Assembly: GCA_000226015.1 (NCBI GenBank) | Contig: JH153959.1 | Coordinates: forward strand, 8,842 to 50,963 | Source: Mnemiopsis leidyi | Lineage: Eukaryota > Ctenophora > Tentaculata > Lobata > Bolinopsidae | Length of the DNA stretch: 42,122 nt | Direction: 5' to 3' | Part shown: positions 12,901-22,700 of the stretch, piece by piece | Layout of the letters: every line of letters begins with the position of its first letter | Numbering within the stretch: position 1 is the first letter of the stretch | Notes under the pieces: generated by a model | Told to the model about the DNA's origin: nothing | Database searches by the model: none | What the model saw: only the letters and a program-made list of their open reading frames with translations | Translations under genes and position numbers: made by a program

Positions 12901-14199
12901 CCTCAACAGATATTATGGGCCGATAAAGATTGAGTAATAGTGTTAAACTGTTAAAGCCCTTAAACCTTTGTATTTATTTTATTAATTTACATTACTGGGT
13001 CCTGCTTCCTCTTCTTGTGATTCTGGAAATGTTATAGGAATAAGAAAATGAGAAGAAAGTTTCTCATTAAGTTTATTTTAGTTTCAAGAACAGCTCGATT
13101 GGTTTTATCGTGAATAGGACAAATTGTCACGTACAACTTGTGCAAATTGGCATCTGCTTCCATATCTACTAGCATTGAATATTTGCCCGCATTCTTGCCT
13201 TCTTCTTACCATTGTTACCTTGAAAATGAACACTGTACTGCATTTTTCTCGCAGTGTGATCTGAGCTCTGCCATTTAAAGTGAAATTAGGGAAATACGCC
13301 GAATTCTTTTAACAGTAAATTACTGTGAATCCTCGTTCGTATCCAAGTCGTACCAGGGCCTGTAACCTGTCATTTTAAACAGTACCTAATTATCCTCAGC
13401 AGAAACCCGAAAGACTTCAAGTCCCCATTACAACTCAATATTAGCAGATTAGAACACCCTCCCAAATTCCTGCATTTAAACAAACTCCCGTTCATTCCAG
13501 GTGAGCTCCATTCTCTGGTCCAAGAACACGAAAGAGTTGGTTACGGGACACGGGTACTCTCAGAACCAGCTAACTGTTTGGAAGTATCCAACCATGACCA
13601 GACTTGCTGAACTCACCGGACATCAAGTGGGTAGATGGTTCATTTCAAGTTTCGTCTAGAGTGTTAAATTTGTTTTCTCTAATACAAGTGATTATAAGCG
13701 TGGTTTTAGCTGATTTAAAAGATACAGGGACTATAGATTAAATGCAAATTAGGAGGTTCAGAAATACAGTGTATCAAATATTGAGTTTATTTATGTTTAG
13801 ACTTGTGGCATATTTAGCCAGCCTTGGAAAGTTTCCAATGGAAACAAAATTGCAAGACAAGTTATGACGTTAGCTTCATTAATCTGTCCCTTCATCTTAT
13901 AATGACATTTGCCTTTTGAAAAAAGCTGTCTTCGAAGAATATCACATTTGTCAATACAATTTAGCCCAATTTATCACCGATTATTTCAAGTTAGCAAAAA
14001 CCTTCCTTTTCACTGAACTCTCCGCCAGGACCGCGTGTTGCAACTAGCCATGTCACCTGACGGCAGTACCGTCGTCTCATTGGGAGCTGACGAGGCTCTT
14101 AGACTCTGGAAGATATTCGACTGTGAGACAGAGAAGAAAACGAAACGTAGCGACAAATCAAGATCGACCAGCAGCAAACTTTCCATGAATTGTCGATAA
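912..14199 (+). CDS. CDC20: CDC20/fizzy, APC/C activator, WD40 protein
   Basis: Eight coding exons: 912-1505, 9251-9466, 9690-9868, 10922-11006, 11264-11402, 12559-12677, 13501-13626, 14029-14199 (stop TAA 14197-14199). All junctions are GT-AG and phase-consistent, giving 543 codons (542 residues; human CDC20 has 499). CDC20 recruits substrates to the anaphase-promoting complex and is the target of the spindle checkpoint. The N-terminus has PRWQRK near residue 20, C-box DRFIPPR at 128-134, and KILNM at 177-181 at the position of the Mad2-binding KILRL. The seven-blade WD40 propeller then starts with RVLDAP and NDYYLN, and includes [16 protein letters not shown] and DEALRLWK. Five S/T-P sites (T69, T90, T107, T124, S156) are candidate CDK sites. 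Oddities: no KEN box follows the C-box, and the final dipeptide is Cys-Arg, not Ile-Arg. The exon 3/4 join (LTE|HSSQV) is the least certain. CDC20 is preferred over CDH1/FZR because of the PRWQRK and Mad2-motif layout. Confidence 0.93.
2909..2979. repeat. Adjacent palindrome and perfect hairpin
   Basis: 2909-2928 is a perfect 20-bp palindrome (half TTTTGTGCAC). 2941-2958 pairs perfectly with 2962-2979 (18-bp stem ATCTTGCCATTTGGGCCC, loop TTC). The GC-rich GACGGACGGAC tract just upstream suggests both belong to a degenerate foldback or miniature DNA transposon. I could not define its ends. Confidence 0.6.
3672..3916 (-). mobile_element. tRNA-derived SINE, antisense copy
   Basis: On the - strand it begins GGGTTGGTAGCGTAGTGG, a pol III A-box-like head. 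The body contains CGCTAAGGGCATTTGCC and GGTCGACTCAGCC, and the tail reads AACAAATACAAATACAAAT. The body and tail match the better-preserved copy at 40102-40358. The B-box here (GGGTTCCCAGATCC) is degenerate, so this copy is probably not transcribed. Confidence 0.78.
5907..6526 (-). CDS. Secreted cysteine-rich protein nested antisense in CDC20 intron 1
   Basis: Two exons on the - strand: 6526-6474 (ATG at 6526-6524) and 6255-5907 (stop TGA 5909-5907). The donor is GG|GTGAGT and the acceptor TTTGCAG|C; the phase-2 join makes a Gly codon. Total 134 codons, 133 residues. Exon 1 encodes [18 protein letters not shown], a typical signal peptide. The mature part starts acidic (GEGYEDDKG), then has a basic domain with ten cysteines: [23 protein letters not shown], a single Cys in SWDSC, RAC and [12 protein letters not shown] resembles the W-x-x-W-x-x-C-S start of a thrombospondin type 1 repeat, but the rest does not follow that pattern, so I assign no family. 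Ten cysteines allow five disulfides. Function is unknown. The + strand ORFs over the same bases are shadows. Confidence 0.72.
6527..9250. other. CDC20 intron 1, right part
   Basis: Noncoding. The 6527-6800 part is the likely promoter and 5' leader of the antisense cysteine-rich gene; no TATA motif stands out. One miniature element lies at 7431-7508. The rest, about 7510-9240, has many stops on both strands and shows no similarity I recognise. Confidence 0.55.
7431..7508 (+). mobile_element. Miniature inverted-repeat element, family A, copy 1
   Basis: Reads GCGGTGATACCCGACTC at the left and GACGGATATAATCTCGTCAA at the right, the two conserved ends of the family described at 15213-17846 and 25367. 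The left terminus is altered (TGTAGCGG) and no target duplication is visible, so this is an old copy. Confidence 0.65.
10747..10770. repeat. Perfect 24-bp palindrome in CDC20 intron 4
   Basis: The half-site is GAATTGAGATGA, followed at once by its exact reverse complement. It is followed at 10801-10857 by a short tandem array of TTATCCAATTGTATTC-type units. No function is assigned. Confidence 0.6.
11403..12558. other. CDC20 intron 6 with a family C repeat
   Basis: No coding region. Bases 11896-11976 (TCTAGAATTTCTTCGCC ... GTGATGGCCGCGACAGTAGG) match the repeat at 15971-16145, which is the same sequence interrupted by a family A element. The rest is unannotated. Confidence 0.6.
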
Positions 14200-15120
14200 C
14201 GGGATGCTTTTACCCACCATTTTGTGTGATAATGATAATGATATATCTGTACAAAATCTAGATTTTTAATGATGTGACAGTTGAAGCCAAGCTTTAAAAG
14301 AGTTTTGAAATAAGCTTATCGACACACTCGAGAGGTGTGTCGTTCCTGTCAAGCAAAAGTAAAGCAGTTCGGCTTCCCCAAAATGTTTCCATTCCCTCCA
14401 ATTGTATCAAGTGTTAGATGACTCTCGCTAAATTGATGCAGAAAATAAAATGGGAATGCAGAAAATAAAATGGGAATGCCCTGTTAGTCAGAAACAATTG
14501 ACACGTTCTTCCAAAGTGTAACTCTCAATACTATATGATTCCGAACGTAACATATTGATACCAATGGCAATGCAATGTGAATGACTTGCTTACTTAGTCA
14601 TTAGTGTCATTACTCAAACGTTAGTGTTATGATGAGAGTGAAGATATTTTATTTAGGATGTTAGATTGCAAATCTAATGCTTATTTATATTTTAGTTTTA
14701 CATGCTATTTTTACCGAAATTTGTAACAGCCCATCATATGTTACTGTGATTTGCTAGCTCCTGCTATTACTGAAAGCCGTTTTCGAAGTAACATGAGAAA
14801 ACTTTTTAACAGTGGAATTGGATAACTAACAATCTGAATCATCAACGCCATTTTGTATTTTATATGACAGTGCCACACGGTGCACCCAACTATAATTTAT
14901 ATTCACTATTAATTTGTGACAAGGTAAACTTTTTCTGTGGATTTGTATCAAAATTTTTATCAATTTATTATATGATCCGGCCTATGTCGTGTTACTTATA
15001 GGATTGTTTTTATTGATATTGCAACTTATTTACTGAAGTTAACGGGTATCTGTATCTCTCAGCTCTGATCTTCAATATTGTATTTATGAAAAATAAATAA
15101 ACTATTTTTCAAACCACAAA
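14200..15120 (+). other. CDC20 3' untranslated region with polyadenylation signals
   Basis: AT-rich sequence after the CDC20 stop. Overlapping AATAAA hexamers at 15092-15097 and 15096-15101 are the likely poly(A) signal, giving a 3'UTR of about 0.9 kb. A 20-bp unit (GCAGAAAATAAAATGGGAAT) is repeated in tandem at 14438-14457 and 14458-14477 and also contains AATAAA, so an earlier cleavage site is possible. Confidence 0.6.
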
Positions 15121-15212
15121 AATCGTTGTCTCACGTTGTGTCTGTGACCCATTTCAAGGAAATTAAAAGCCCGAAGGCTGCGTGGCGTGCCAGGCTATTT
15201 TAATAAGTTATA

Positions 15213-15280
15213 TTGTCGAAGTTTTGTCCAACTCTTGCGGCCCAAATCTGAATCCGTAGACCGATATAATCTCGTCAATG
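15213..15280 (+). mobile_element. Family A miniature element, copy 2
   Basis: Diverged copy: TTGTCGAAGTTTTGTCCAACTC at the left (compare TTGTCGAGGTGTTACCCGACTC in copies 3 and 4), CGATATAATCTCGTCAA at the right. No target duplication seen. Confidence 0.55.
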
Positions 15281-15458
15281 AGTAATACTATTACTAATAG
15301 TATTTGATCATGTTTGACATAGGTAATTGTACTGGTTTAGCGGAGGTTATTTGATTTTGCTTGAACACTGCAACTGACTTGTGACTACTTCATGTTTGAT
15401 AACATAAAACTTAAAGTAGCCTCCTGCATCCCGGCCTGAGTCCGGTCCTCGTTCTTGT

Positions 15459-15532
15459 CTGACTTTGTCCGACCCTCATTCGAAGCGGAGAATAAAAATA
15501 AAATGACGGGAGGGTGCGCGCTGCTGTACAAC
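15459..15532 (+). repeat. Family B short repeat, copy 1
   Basis: CTGACTTTGTCCGACCCTC ... AAAATGACGGGAGGGTG CGCGCTGCTGTACAA. It shares about 70 bp with 16251-16324 and, more distantly, with 19195-19252. ACCCTC near the left and GAGGGT near the right are inverted, hinting at a foldback element. Confidence 0.65.
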
Positions 15533-15565
15533 CTCTTTCCTACAGATCCTATTTTATTATTTTGT

Positions 15566-15641
15566 TTGTCGAGGTGTTACCCGACTCGCGCGCAGCTCGC
15601 AGCTAGCTGCTCTCCTGGCGAGACGGATATCATTTCGTCAA
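15566..15641 (+). mobile_element. Family A miniature element, copy 3
   Basis: TTGTCGAGGTGTTACCCGAC at the left, GACGGATATCATTTCGTCAA at the right, 76 bp, with a GC-rich centre (CGCGCGCAGCTCGCAG). The flanks are TATT-rich, so a target duplication cannot be judged. Confidence 0.75.
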
Positions 15642-15876
15642 TATTATTATTAGAATTATACAGCATACAGACCGCGGAACGGGTCAGGACTTTGCATGGG
15701 GACCTCAGGCTAATTGTTGCCACGCAGCGCCCAGTAAGTGCAAGTGAGGACTAGGACTTAAGCAGGATCAATTGAATGTCTACTTTTAGGGTTGTCCATG
15801 TCCAATACCACCCTAGCATTACTGATTACTGATTTGATAAATTTGAAGTTAAGCGAGAGTAAACACAAAGTTTAAC

Positions 15877-15960
15877 TTGTCGAGGTGTTACCCGACTCGC
15901 GCGCGGCTCGCAGTTTTCTGCTCTCCTCGCGAGAACGTTAGACGGATATCATCTCGTCAA
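15877..15960 (+). mobile_element. Family A miniature element, copy 4
   Basis: 84 bp, TTGTCGAG ... CTCGTCAA. Flanked by an 11-bp direct repeat CAAAGTTTAAC at 15866-15876 and 15963-15973, with 2 extra bases (TG) on the right. The centre is similar to copy 3. Confidence 0.8.
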
Positions 15961-15970
15961 TGCAAAGTTT

Positions 15971-16145
15971 AACGGGCAATGCTGAATCATGAATGCGCGT
16001 CTAAAATTTCTTTGCCATGCCAGAAATGCGAAAAAGCGCGTGATGGCCGCGGCGACATTGACGAGATTATATCCGTCTAACGTTCTAGCTGCGTGAGTCG
16101 GGTATCACCGCGACAACCGCGACAGTATAGTAGGTTATTTGACAA
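15971..16145 (+). repeat. Family C repeat interrupted by a family A element
   Basis: GTCTAAAATTTCTTTGCC ... GCGTGATGGCCGCG, then the inserted element 16058-16116, then CCGCGACAGTATAGTAGG. The uninterrupted relative is at 11896-11976, where TGATGGCCGCGACAGTAGG is continuous. Confidence 0.75.
16058..16116 (-). mobile_element. Family A miniature element, copy 5, inside family C repeat
   Basis: 59 bp, TTGACGAG ... CGCGACAA. Flanked by CGGCGACA (16050-16057) and CCGCGACA (16117-16124), an 8-bp target duplication with one mismatch. The empty site is seen in the family C copy near 11955. Confidence 0.8.
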
Positions 16146-16196
16146 AATGATATCATATCCGTCTATAAACTTTTTACGAAACGTTAGGAGAGCAGC
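16138..16196 (-). mobile_element. Family A miniature element, copy 6 (degraded)
   Basis: TTTGACAAAATGATATCATATCCGTCTA start with ACGAAACGTTAGGAGAGCAG inside; the far terminus is lost. Adjacent to copy 5 within about 20 bp. Confidence 0.5.
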
Positions 16197-16250
16197 AATC
16201 TGCACAGTGGATCACACGCCGCGATTTATTGCACGCGGACATTGTCTTTT

Positions 16251-16324
16251 CTGACTTCGTCCGACCCTCATTCGAAGCGAATAGAGGAGAATAAAATGAC
16301 GGGAGGGTGCGCGCTGCTGTACAA
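16251..16324 (+). repeat. Family B short repeat, copy 2
   Basis: Near-identical to 15459-15532 except for a short insertion after TTCGAAGCG. Flanks differ from those of copy 1, showing that the repeated unit ends near CTGAC and TGTACAA. Confidence 0.65.
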
Positions 16325-16370
16325 ACATTGTCGAATTTCGCACGCGCCGCAAATGCCTAAATCATTGCTA

Positions 16371-16444
16371 CACGTTGTATAGCCCTGCTGCCGCGAAGCG
16401 GCAGCCTCCGGCGCGCGCGAAGCGCGCGGCGGCGTCACAACGTG
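16371..16444. repeat. Nested GC-rich hairpins
   Basis: Outer arms CACGTTGT (16371-16378) and ACAACGTG (16437-16444) enclose two perfect hairpins with GAA loops: an 8-bp stem GCTGCCGC (16387-16405) and a 7-bp stem CGCGCGC (16412-16428). The flank CACAACGTGAGACAAC recurs inverted at 15125-15140, so this is probably part of a foldback element. Confidence 0.65.
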
Positions 16445-16934
16445 AGACAACTAAATCATAAATGTAGATCCCATATACTGTTACCGTATTTTGTATTTGC
16501 GCGCACCTCTTAAGATTAAATATTAAATGACATGAAATGACAACAACGCAAGGCTTGCTCTAACCATTGCGTAAGCCCCTGATTAGAAGAACTGCATGGC
16601 TGCACTGATGAATTGATGATGATTGAGGATATTGTCATGGTACTGATGTTTATGTCATGTTAACAAATCGATTTGATGTTATAATGTATAATTCATTGCA
16701 TGTTTGTACCTGTAGTTGAACTATGAACATGCAGGTACTGTGTTATAGCTTATAACTTAATCTAAATACTAAATTTTAATTATGTGACTCCAAACTACCA
16801 AGACAAAACCATTATTCACTATTCCAGCTTATGTGTCATGTGTTAGATAATGTTTTAGATCGTTAATAGTTTCAATCCTTTGTCATTGGAACCGGTAGTG
16901 TAAAATTCATGTTTAGTTTAACTATCAAGCATCA

Positions 16935-16994
16935 TTGTTGAGTTTTTACCCAACTCTTAGAACGTTCAACGTATATGTCTTATTATCTCGTCAA
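16935..16994 (+). mobile_element. Family A miniature element, copy 7 (degraded)
   Basis: TTGTTGAGTTTTTACCCAAC at the left and TATTATCTCGTCAA at the right, 60 bp. No target duplication found. Confidence 0.55.
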
Positions 16995-17610
16995 ATGGTA
17001 CTGTCCAGATCAAATGTCATATTAATAATTCTTTGATTTATAAGGCGCTATGAATTTAAACCTTAGCAACTTCTCTTAAATCTTAGCAACTTCTCAGCTC
17101 ATTCAACTAATCAGTGTTTCTGTTGCATTTCCCTAGTACAGTGAGCTAGAGGTAGCGAAATATCACTGAACTCAGAACTGGTTTTGTGTTTAGTTCTGTG
17201 TTTGAATTTTAATACTCATCTGTAAGTAGGAATGTCTTAGCATCTGAGTAGCGATGCGCTGTCTCCATAGCACTCTATTAGTTCCAGATGCTGGTGAATA
17301 TGGCTCGCTCGTCGCATCCTATGCTCCTAGATGGCTCATGGTTGCTTTTAGTAGGTTGCCATCCAAAGCATCCGAGTGTAAGAGCCATTAATGCTTTTTT
17401 CAATGACTCTGCCAGTGTCCATGTCTCTAAGTTTTTTTTAAAATCTTATACTTATTTTAATTCGGACACTACGACAGTTACACAAGTGTAACGGCCAATT
17501 ACAGGAGGCCGAATGTACTATTATACTTACACGCTAATGACGGTTAAGGTAGTGTGTACCATATGTTTATTGCCCAAGACTTTGCTGCAATGGGCAGCTA
17601 CTCAATTGAC

Positions 17611-17785
17611 ACTCAATCACGGTTTCCCGATCATTCAGCTGAGTCGACCGAACAAGTTTGCATAGGCAAATGCCCTTAGCGCACTTTGACGAGATTATAT
17701 CCGTCTACCTTTCTAATGAAACGTTCAGCTTTAGCTGCGTGAGTCGGGTATCACCGCGACAAAGCACACTTCTCTAGGAAGGACT
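17611..17785 (-). mobile_element. SINE fragment interrupted by family A element
   Basis: CAATCACGGTTTCCCGATCA through GGCAAATGCCCTTAGCGCAC matches the SINE body (3672, 36617 and 40102 copies). The sequence resumes after the insert as AGCACACTTCTCTAGGA. Head and tail are missing. Confidence 0.7.
17686..17762 (-). mobile_element. Family A miniature element, copy 8, inserted in a SINE
   Basis: 77 bp, TTGACGAG ... CGCGACAA. Flanked by AGCGCACT (17678-17685) and AGCACACT (17763-17770), an 8-bp target duplication with one mismatch, within SINE sequence whose empty form is seen at 36788 and 40185. Confidence 0.85.
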
Positions 17786-17846
17786 CTCACAGCAAAAGCT
17801 GAACTATTGTTTCGTTAGAACGATAGATGGATATAATCTCGTCAAA
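17781..17846 (+). mobile_element. Family A miniature element, copy 9 (left end missing)
   Basis: GACTCTCACAGCAAAAGCTG through GATGGATATAATCTCGTCAA. The interior matches copy 8 in the opposite orientation (AGCTGAAC, TTTCGTTAGAA), so the two form an imperfect inverted pair. Confidence 0.6.
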
Positions 17847-17877
17847 GTAGGTATCCGAAATACCCCTGATAAAAATT

Positions 17878-18925
17878 TCATTTTAATAGTAGATTTTTAG
17901 CTTTGGATAAACTATTGAAGCACTCCTGACATTTTGATTTCATTACATGCAGGAGGTAGAACTGTGATCTTTTACAAAAATTGGTGTTGATACTGTTAAT
18001 ACCGATGTGTAGTATGAGATTTCTGTACGGGCCAATCTGTGTTGCATCTGGGAGCGCTTCTATGTGGCCAACCTTGTCTCTTTTACCAGGGACCCATGCT
18101 CCCAAAATTACCATATCTTATGTTGGCTGAGTTTGAGTGATGAGTCTTCAAGGTTTTTTGTGGAGTTCAGGAAATGAGGTGAGATGTTCCTGAACGTGAA
18201 GCTAACTCTCATGTCGTTGGACAAATCGTCGGGGGATATTATGTTCCAGAAATCCTTGGCATACCCACTTTCATCTATTGATAAAAGTTAATGTGCCCCT
18301 GCTACCTTGTTTCCACTTGCTTGACCTACCTTCCTCAAGTGTCAGTATCATTTATGTATGCAAACATAAAGCATTTAGATGGAGAGTTGACAGTAATGCA
18401 TTGTTTTGCAATTCCCTGTGTTTCTCTTGTTGGTATTAACATTGATATGGCAGTTGCAGTTGCACAGGGATATAATACAAGAATCGCCTTGATAGACTTT
18501 CTGTGAGCATTATCAAATGCGGTACTTTATTCAGAAACTTTTTCTTGTCGTATTGCCCAGGGACAGGAATCCATTCGGATTATACAATATATATATATAT
18601 ATATATAATAAACTTCTGAATAACAGATAGCTTTAAAATAGCAACACTGTCATCTTATCTTTCTCAAGATAATATAACTAATTAAAATTTAAATCAACCT
18701 TTGCATCCTTCTCCACGATGCTCCATCATAAGCAATATTTTTTAAGCAATTTAAATCTTTGATATTGTTAAGAAACAAATTTCGTTTATTAAGGTCATGC
18801 TTTATCAAAGAAAATAGGTCGGACTGAGGTCTTTCAACTCTCCCTTTTATAGTCAAACTGTAGATAGCAAATACTAAGGATGTATGGGCAGGCCCGTCTA
18901 CTAGACCTCTCAGCACATTTTTCAT
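17878..18925 (-). other. Weak - strand ORFs, possible transposon remnant
   Basis: Two short - strand ORFs (18114-17878 and 18925-18689) and broken frames between them. One contains YRNLILHIGIN, which is like the hLHxGxND block of SGNH-hydrolase-like domains found in some retroelement first ORFs. There is no longer alignment and several stops intervene. An (AT)n run lies at about 18585-18607. I cannot assign a gene. Confidence 0.25.
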
Positions 18926-19156
18926 CTGTTATGCTCCACTGGAGCTGACAAGGGTTCAGTCTCACAGCGTTTATACAGGTTAACAGTAGAAATTATGCTT
19001 GGGTACATGCAATTCAAAATGCACTTCAAGTGATGCCTATGGGCAATATATAACTTTTTAAAGTTAAGCTTTAGTTGGTGCCCAACAACTTGAATTAAAC
19101 ATTAACACTGAAACGAATAAGGCTTCATACGGCACCTAATAATATCTGTAGCGGAT

Positions 19157-19282
19157 TTGCTAAACCAGTATAGCCTGTACATGCGAATTTTGAGCTTTGT
19201 CTGACCCTCATTCAAAGCAAATAAAATGATGGGAGGGTGTTATGCTGTACAAGCGCACCTAAAGGCTATACTGATCTAGCAA
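19157..19282 (+). mobile_element. Miniature element with long TIRs carrying a family B core
   Basis: Left end TTGCTAAACCAGTATAGCC (19157-) and right end GGCTATACTGATCTAGCAA (-19282) are inverted repeats with two mismatches. Flanked by GTAGCGGA (19148-19155) and GTAGCGGG (19283-19290), an 8-bp target duplication with one mismatch (one extra T on the left). The interior 19195-19252 is family B sequence. A weak further family B relative is at 19357-19435. Confidence 0.75.
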
Positions 19283-19706
19283 GTAGCGGGCCACATTGGA
19301 TTTTGTTTGTCAGAAAATTTGGCCAGGGTAATGGCTTGGGTAATGGCTAGGGATAGTTGTCTAACTTTGCCAGACCCCTATTTGAAGCAAAGAGGGTAGA
19401 TTAGGCAATGGTGTAACGGGGGGAGCAATTTGTAAAGACTTGGCAGAAGAATCTAAATAAATAGTTAAGTTATTAATCTTGCGCAGATAATCTAGCATAA
19501 TTTTCCCATATTTTTATGGCGATAACAATTCTTCAGTTATTATTGCATGAATAAGGGCCCTGTGCCCTTGGGGGCGACCGTTTGCCACTGTGTGAAATAT
19601 TGTTGCTTTGAATATTGCTGAAATAGTTAATAACATGTTAGGACACATTCTTTTGTCATTTCTCATTTTTCATATTTAATAATAATTTATCAACTTTATC
19701 CCCTAG

Positions 19707-22700
19707 ATGATGGATACGGAATGTGACGGTATTGTGTTCAGGAAACGGTCTAAAGCCTCAAAGTTAATGGCACTAAGAGACACCTCCAAAACATCCAGGG
19801 TAATTTTATACACTCAGCTCATTATACAAGCCTCTAACAGAAACAGAATTTCTCCTCTCATAACTCAACTATCAGTAATTAATCTTTTAACACCCTGTAC
19901 AAGCCGCTTAAGTGTCTCCGACTCTTTGCTTGACATAATTAACTTTCAGCATTACAGAATAATAGAATCGATTTTCGTGTCTATGTGCAACAGCAAGCTT
20001 TTCAACGACATAGATGTCCAGGACGAGAATGACTGGATTGTAAATCATCAGTCAGATGAACAGACTTTTAATGTGGGTACTTATTACTTATCCTTATTCT
20101 AAAAACAAACTATTTCAGTAACCCTAGTTGTTAATCAAGTACTGGTAAATTAACAACTAAAGGGTTTAATAAAAGTTAACTCTCTTATAATCACTATTGA
20201 GCGTCACAAGGGCTCAAAGCTTCATGATTTAATGTGAATTTGCCACAAAATTTGTATATTGATACTCAACCTCGTTCACAATCATACTTATAGCTAAGAT
20301 GAATTTTTGAGCTACATACCTTCCCGAGTTAACCATGGTAAATTTCAGGATTGGTGCAAGTCGTACAACGTAGTGAAGAGCAACAAGAGTAGAATTTGTA
20401 TTCAGCCGATTGGAGACTTCTCGGGGCCTGGACAGAAACTGCTGTCATGGCTACAGTCATACTGCTCCGCTTACTACTTCGGAATTAAGGTTTTCTTGAA
20501 AACATTAATACGACCAGCGCTTTTTTGGTTTTTGTCCATGAAATCTATATTTTCATAAAGTATCGATCCTAAATGAATTTCGCGTAGGAGCATGAATATA
20601 TTTTCTCTACAAAAACTCGCCTGTTGGTTACGCTAAAGCTTATCTTTCAACTTTTACAGGTAGCCATTCTACCACCGATAAGTATCACTAAGATTGGCTG
20701 TAAATGTCGGATAAACAGCGAGACAAGACGGTGCCAATTGCGAGCAACTGACATCATAGACCATCTTAAACTTAGTGAGTGCTGAGTAGCTTTCATTCTA
20801 ATTATAACACGCACAGTTCGGGATATTTATTGAATATGTTCTCTAACACTCACACTCAAACACCCACACGCAGAAATACTCACACTCAAACACTCACACG
20901 CACTTTCGCATACACAAATTTGCACGTTTGTTTTCTACTGAGCTTTCCTCATCAAATATCCGTTCGTTATGATCCATTGAAACACAAATTCACTGCAGTA
21001 CAAGGACTTAAGTGTTTACCTATCTATTTATAGCACTACATCGCATGCAAGTTGGTTTTACGGTGTGAGTTAGAGGGGGCTACACACAAGACTCATGACC
21101 AATGTGGTCCGTGTTATCTGGACTTCTTTCACTTATTAATGACTCTGAGGTCTGAGTTGAGTAGGGCTTTATGGAGCTGAGTGCTGACAGATTCCCTGGT
21201 TTTTAAACCTTTCTCTGTGGATCGTTCTCCTTTATACGAAACCCGATGACACAAAGATACGTCGTAACTTTTCGTTCACTGACAAGGTGCAAATTAAAAT
21301 TCACCTGTCTCAACGCTGGACCCGATAGCGTATGGCCGGAAAGTCGAATATTAAAACTTACTTTGAAAAATGTGCAACATAACTTAAAAAACAGTGATAT
21401 CAGTGGTTGAAATTTTTGAGTGTTAGTTTGGCAGCCATATGATATTATGACTTTTCAGAAAAAAAAGTTACTAAAGATCATGAGTCCAGTGTCCACTTCA
21501 ACGTTTATCGCATGAACTGTCATAAAACTCATGGGTAAATAGTAATATTCTCCACTTATTGACGACCTAAACAAAGATATTTCAGCTCGTAAACCACACG
21601 CAATATGTACGGTTGCAGTGACAATGGTCGACCTGTACCCGAAAGAGTCTTGGAACTTCGTCTTCGGTAAGCTGCATGTTGATCTACTAACGTATCATCT
21701 ACGTAGTAATATTCTCTAAATCTTGTTTAAAACAGCCGATCTACTAACGTATCATCTACGTAGTAATATTCTCTAAATCTTGTTTAAAACAGCCGGCTCC
21801 GACAATGCTGTCTTCTTAATCAGCTTGTACCTGGACTTGCAGACTGCAAACTGCAGACTAGATCTATCAATATAATCAGACTAATATATCAGACCGAAAG
21901 TAACGATGTAGAAAATAGCTCCACACAGCTGCTTCCCAGAAGCAACTTTATTGACCGCGGGAAACGTAGTCAGACAGTGTTTTCAATAAAATAGTTCTCT
22001 CAACTAACGAGACGTAGCCGCCACTAATTCTTCTTAGTTTTGTAAAACTTTCTCCATCCCTAGTGTACATTATTTGTGTATAGCATTAATGAATGTATTC
22101 TCACGGTTATTGTGCATAAATCTGATATGTATGGACCAGATAAGACACAGTAACCGCAAGGAGCCATGTGAAAGTGTTATCTGGTGTACTAAACTACTAA
22201 AACATCAAAGAAGATGGGTCTGTTGTCATCTTTCTAATTAACAACTCATTAACTTTACAGATATGTTGGGTATAATTGGTGGTGTTTACCTCTTTGTATC
22301 ATGAATATGTAATTGTAACATCTGTTGGGTGGATTTATTTGTTAAAGCGCATCAGAAATCGAAATCAAAAAGCACCAGAATGTCAAAATGGATAATTCCA
22401 AGTCCTACATTTAAAAATCCACACGTAATGACGGCAATGATTCGGACAGGATACAGACAGGACAAAACTGTGAAAACTTCCAAGAGTTTCTGACATTATC
22501 TCTGCCCACACAAAAGCACGCACATCGTCACACTCCAGACTACCCTAACCCCCCTCTCCCACACTAGGTCTGGCAAGTCTAACGTACGGGGTGGGCGTGT
22601 TTAGTTTTGCTCGATACACGGACACCTTCTACCGGACACCACCCAACAAGGACACCACCGACAACTACACGTGCGCAGAAGTAACTGCTAAACTTCTCTG

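Noticed and set aside
15455-15754. 99-codon + strand ORF
   Set aside because: It spans family B and family A repeats; the GC-rich centres remove stops by chance.
16268-16450. 60-codon - strand ORF rich in Ala and Arg
   Set aside because: It lies over family B repeat and the GC hairpins; the composition explains the open frame.
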